Source: an uncultured Opitutia bacterium
Lineage (GTDB): Bacteria > Verrucomicrobiota > Verrucomicrobiia > Opitutales > UBA953
NCBI GenBank assembly: GCA_903921665.1
Contig: CAIXQT010000112.1
Coordinates: forward strand, 1 to 13,930
Length of the DNA stretch: 13,930 bases
Direction: 5' to 3'
Part shown: positions 13,798 to 13,930 of the stretch, piece after piece
Layout of the letters: every line of letters starts with the position of its first letter
How positions within the stretch are numbered: the first letter of the stretch is position 1
Translations under genes and position numbers: made by a program
Notes under the pieces: generated by a model
What the model was told of the DNA's origin: nothing
The model's database searches: none
What the model saw: only the letters and a program-made list of their open reading frames with translations

Positions 13798-13820
13798 ACA
13801 GCACGTGGTGCTGTCCCTAC
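13796..13820 (-). repeat. GTAG-headed hairpin (REP-like), GGACAGCAC variant
   Basis: The reverse complement of the hairpin at 12494-12518: GTAG (13820-13817), perfect 9-bp stem, loop CAC on the - strand. Confidence 0.85.
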
Positions 13821-13841
13821 CCCTACCCCCACCCCTACCCC
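13815..13841 (-). other. potential G-quadruplex tract on the - strand
   Basis: C runs at 13815-13817, 13820-13823, 13826-13830, 13832-13835 and 13838-13841 are separated by TA, TA, A and TA. It is the counterpart of 7808-7835 in the second composite. Confidence 0.7.
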
Positions 13842-13857
13842 TCAGCATCTAAACCTT

Positions 13858-13877
13858 CCCCTCCCCTCCCTCCCCCC
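13858..13877 (-). other. second potential G-quadruplex with one-base loops
   Basis: Four C runs (13858-13861, 13863-13866, 13868-13870, 13872-13877) separated by single T. The - strand is G-runs with single A loops, a form expected to be very stable. It lies 20 bp upstream of the start codon at 13898. Confidence 0.65.
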
Positions 13878-13897
13878 TTTATCCTCCGCTGACGTCC

Positions 13898-13930
13898 ATG
13901 TCGGCATCACCCCGCGATCAGATCCTCGAG
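13898..13930 (+). CDS. start of an unidentified gene cut by the right edge
   Basis: ATG followed by ten open codons to the window end (MSASPRDQILE). The position after the composite repeat mirrors rdgB. The opening resembles amphipathic N-terminal helices of many cytoplasmic proteins, too little to name a family. No Shine-Dalgarno precedes it. It could be a chance ATG. Confidence 0.4.
   Translation, partial: MSASPRDQILE

Overview
The window is GC-rich, densely coding bacterial chromosome. I read twelve complete protein genes and two cut by the window edges. Few genes have a strong Shine-Dalgarno sequence (lemA has the clearest). Secreted sugar isomerase/epimerase-like and Tat-exported intradiol-dioxygenase-like proteins, plus a zwf-opcA pair, suggest the Planctomycetes/Verrucomicrobia group, perhaps an Opitutae-type Verrucomicrobium. 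This placement is inference; no rRNA gene is present.

Layout. 1-640 (+): C-terminal part of gpmI (glycolysis). 731-3914 (-): lemA, a multi-pass membrane protein and an M48 membrane metalloprotease, a likely envelope operon. 4022-7460 (-): a co-directional series in transcription order of coaB (CoA synthesis), a soluble PAS histidine kinase one base behind it, a secreted discoidin-like protein, and ispH (isoprenoid synthesis). 7461-7870: about 400 bp without a gene, packed with short repeats. 7871-8479 (+): rdgB (nucleotide pool sanitation). 8599-11543 (-): yraN, zwf and opcA, giving pentose phosphate entry with its assembly factor. 11648-12481 (+): exported sugar-isomerase-like protein with a textbook terminator. 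12782-13453 (-): Tat-exported intradiol dioxygenase. 13454-13897: a second repeat-packed gap of about 440 bp, then the first codons of a + strand gene.

The genes are mostly ordinary. The striking signal is between them. The gaps are mosaics of a small set of modules: a 72-80 bp palindromic element, tracts of the 7-mer YGCCACC, a 54-bp block built on TTTTGCACC, GTAG-headed hairpins whose stems vary with compensatory changes, and C-rich runs able to form G-quadruplexes. Five of these occur in the same order in two places about 6 kb apart, each just ahead of a + strand start codon. The GTAG hairpins resemble REP elements mobilised by RAYT (Y1 HUH) transposases. No such transposase lies in the window, so the link is inference.
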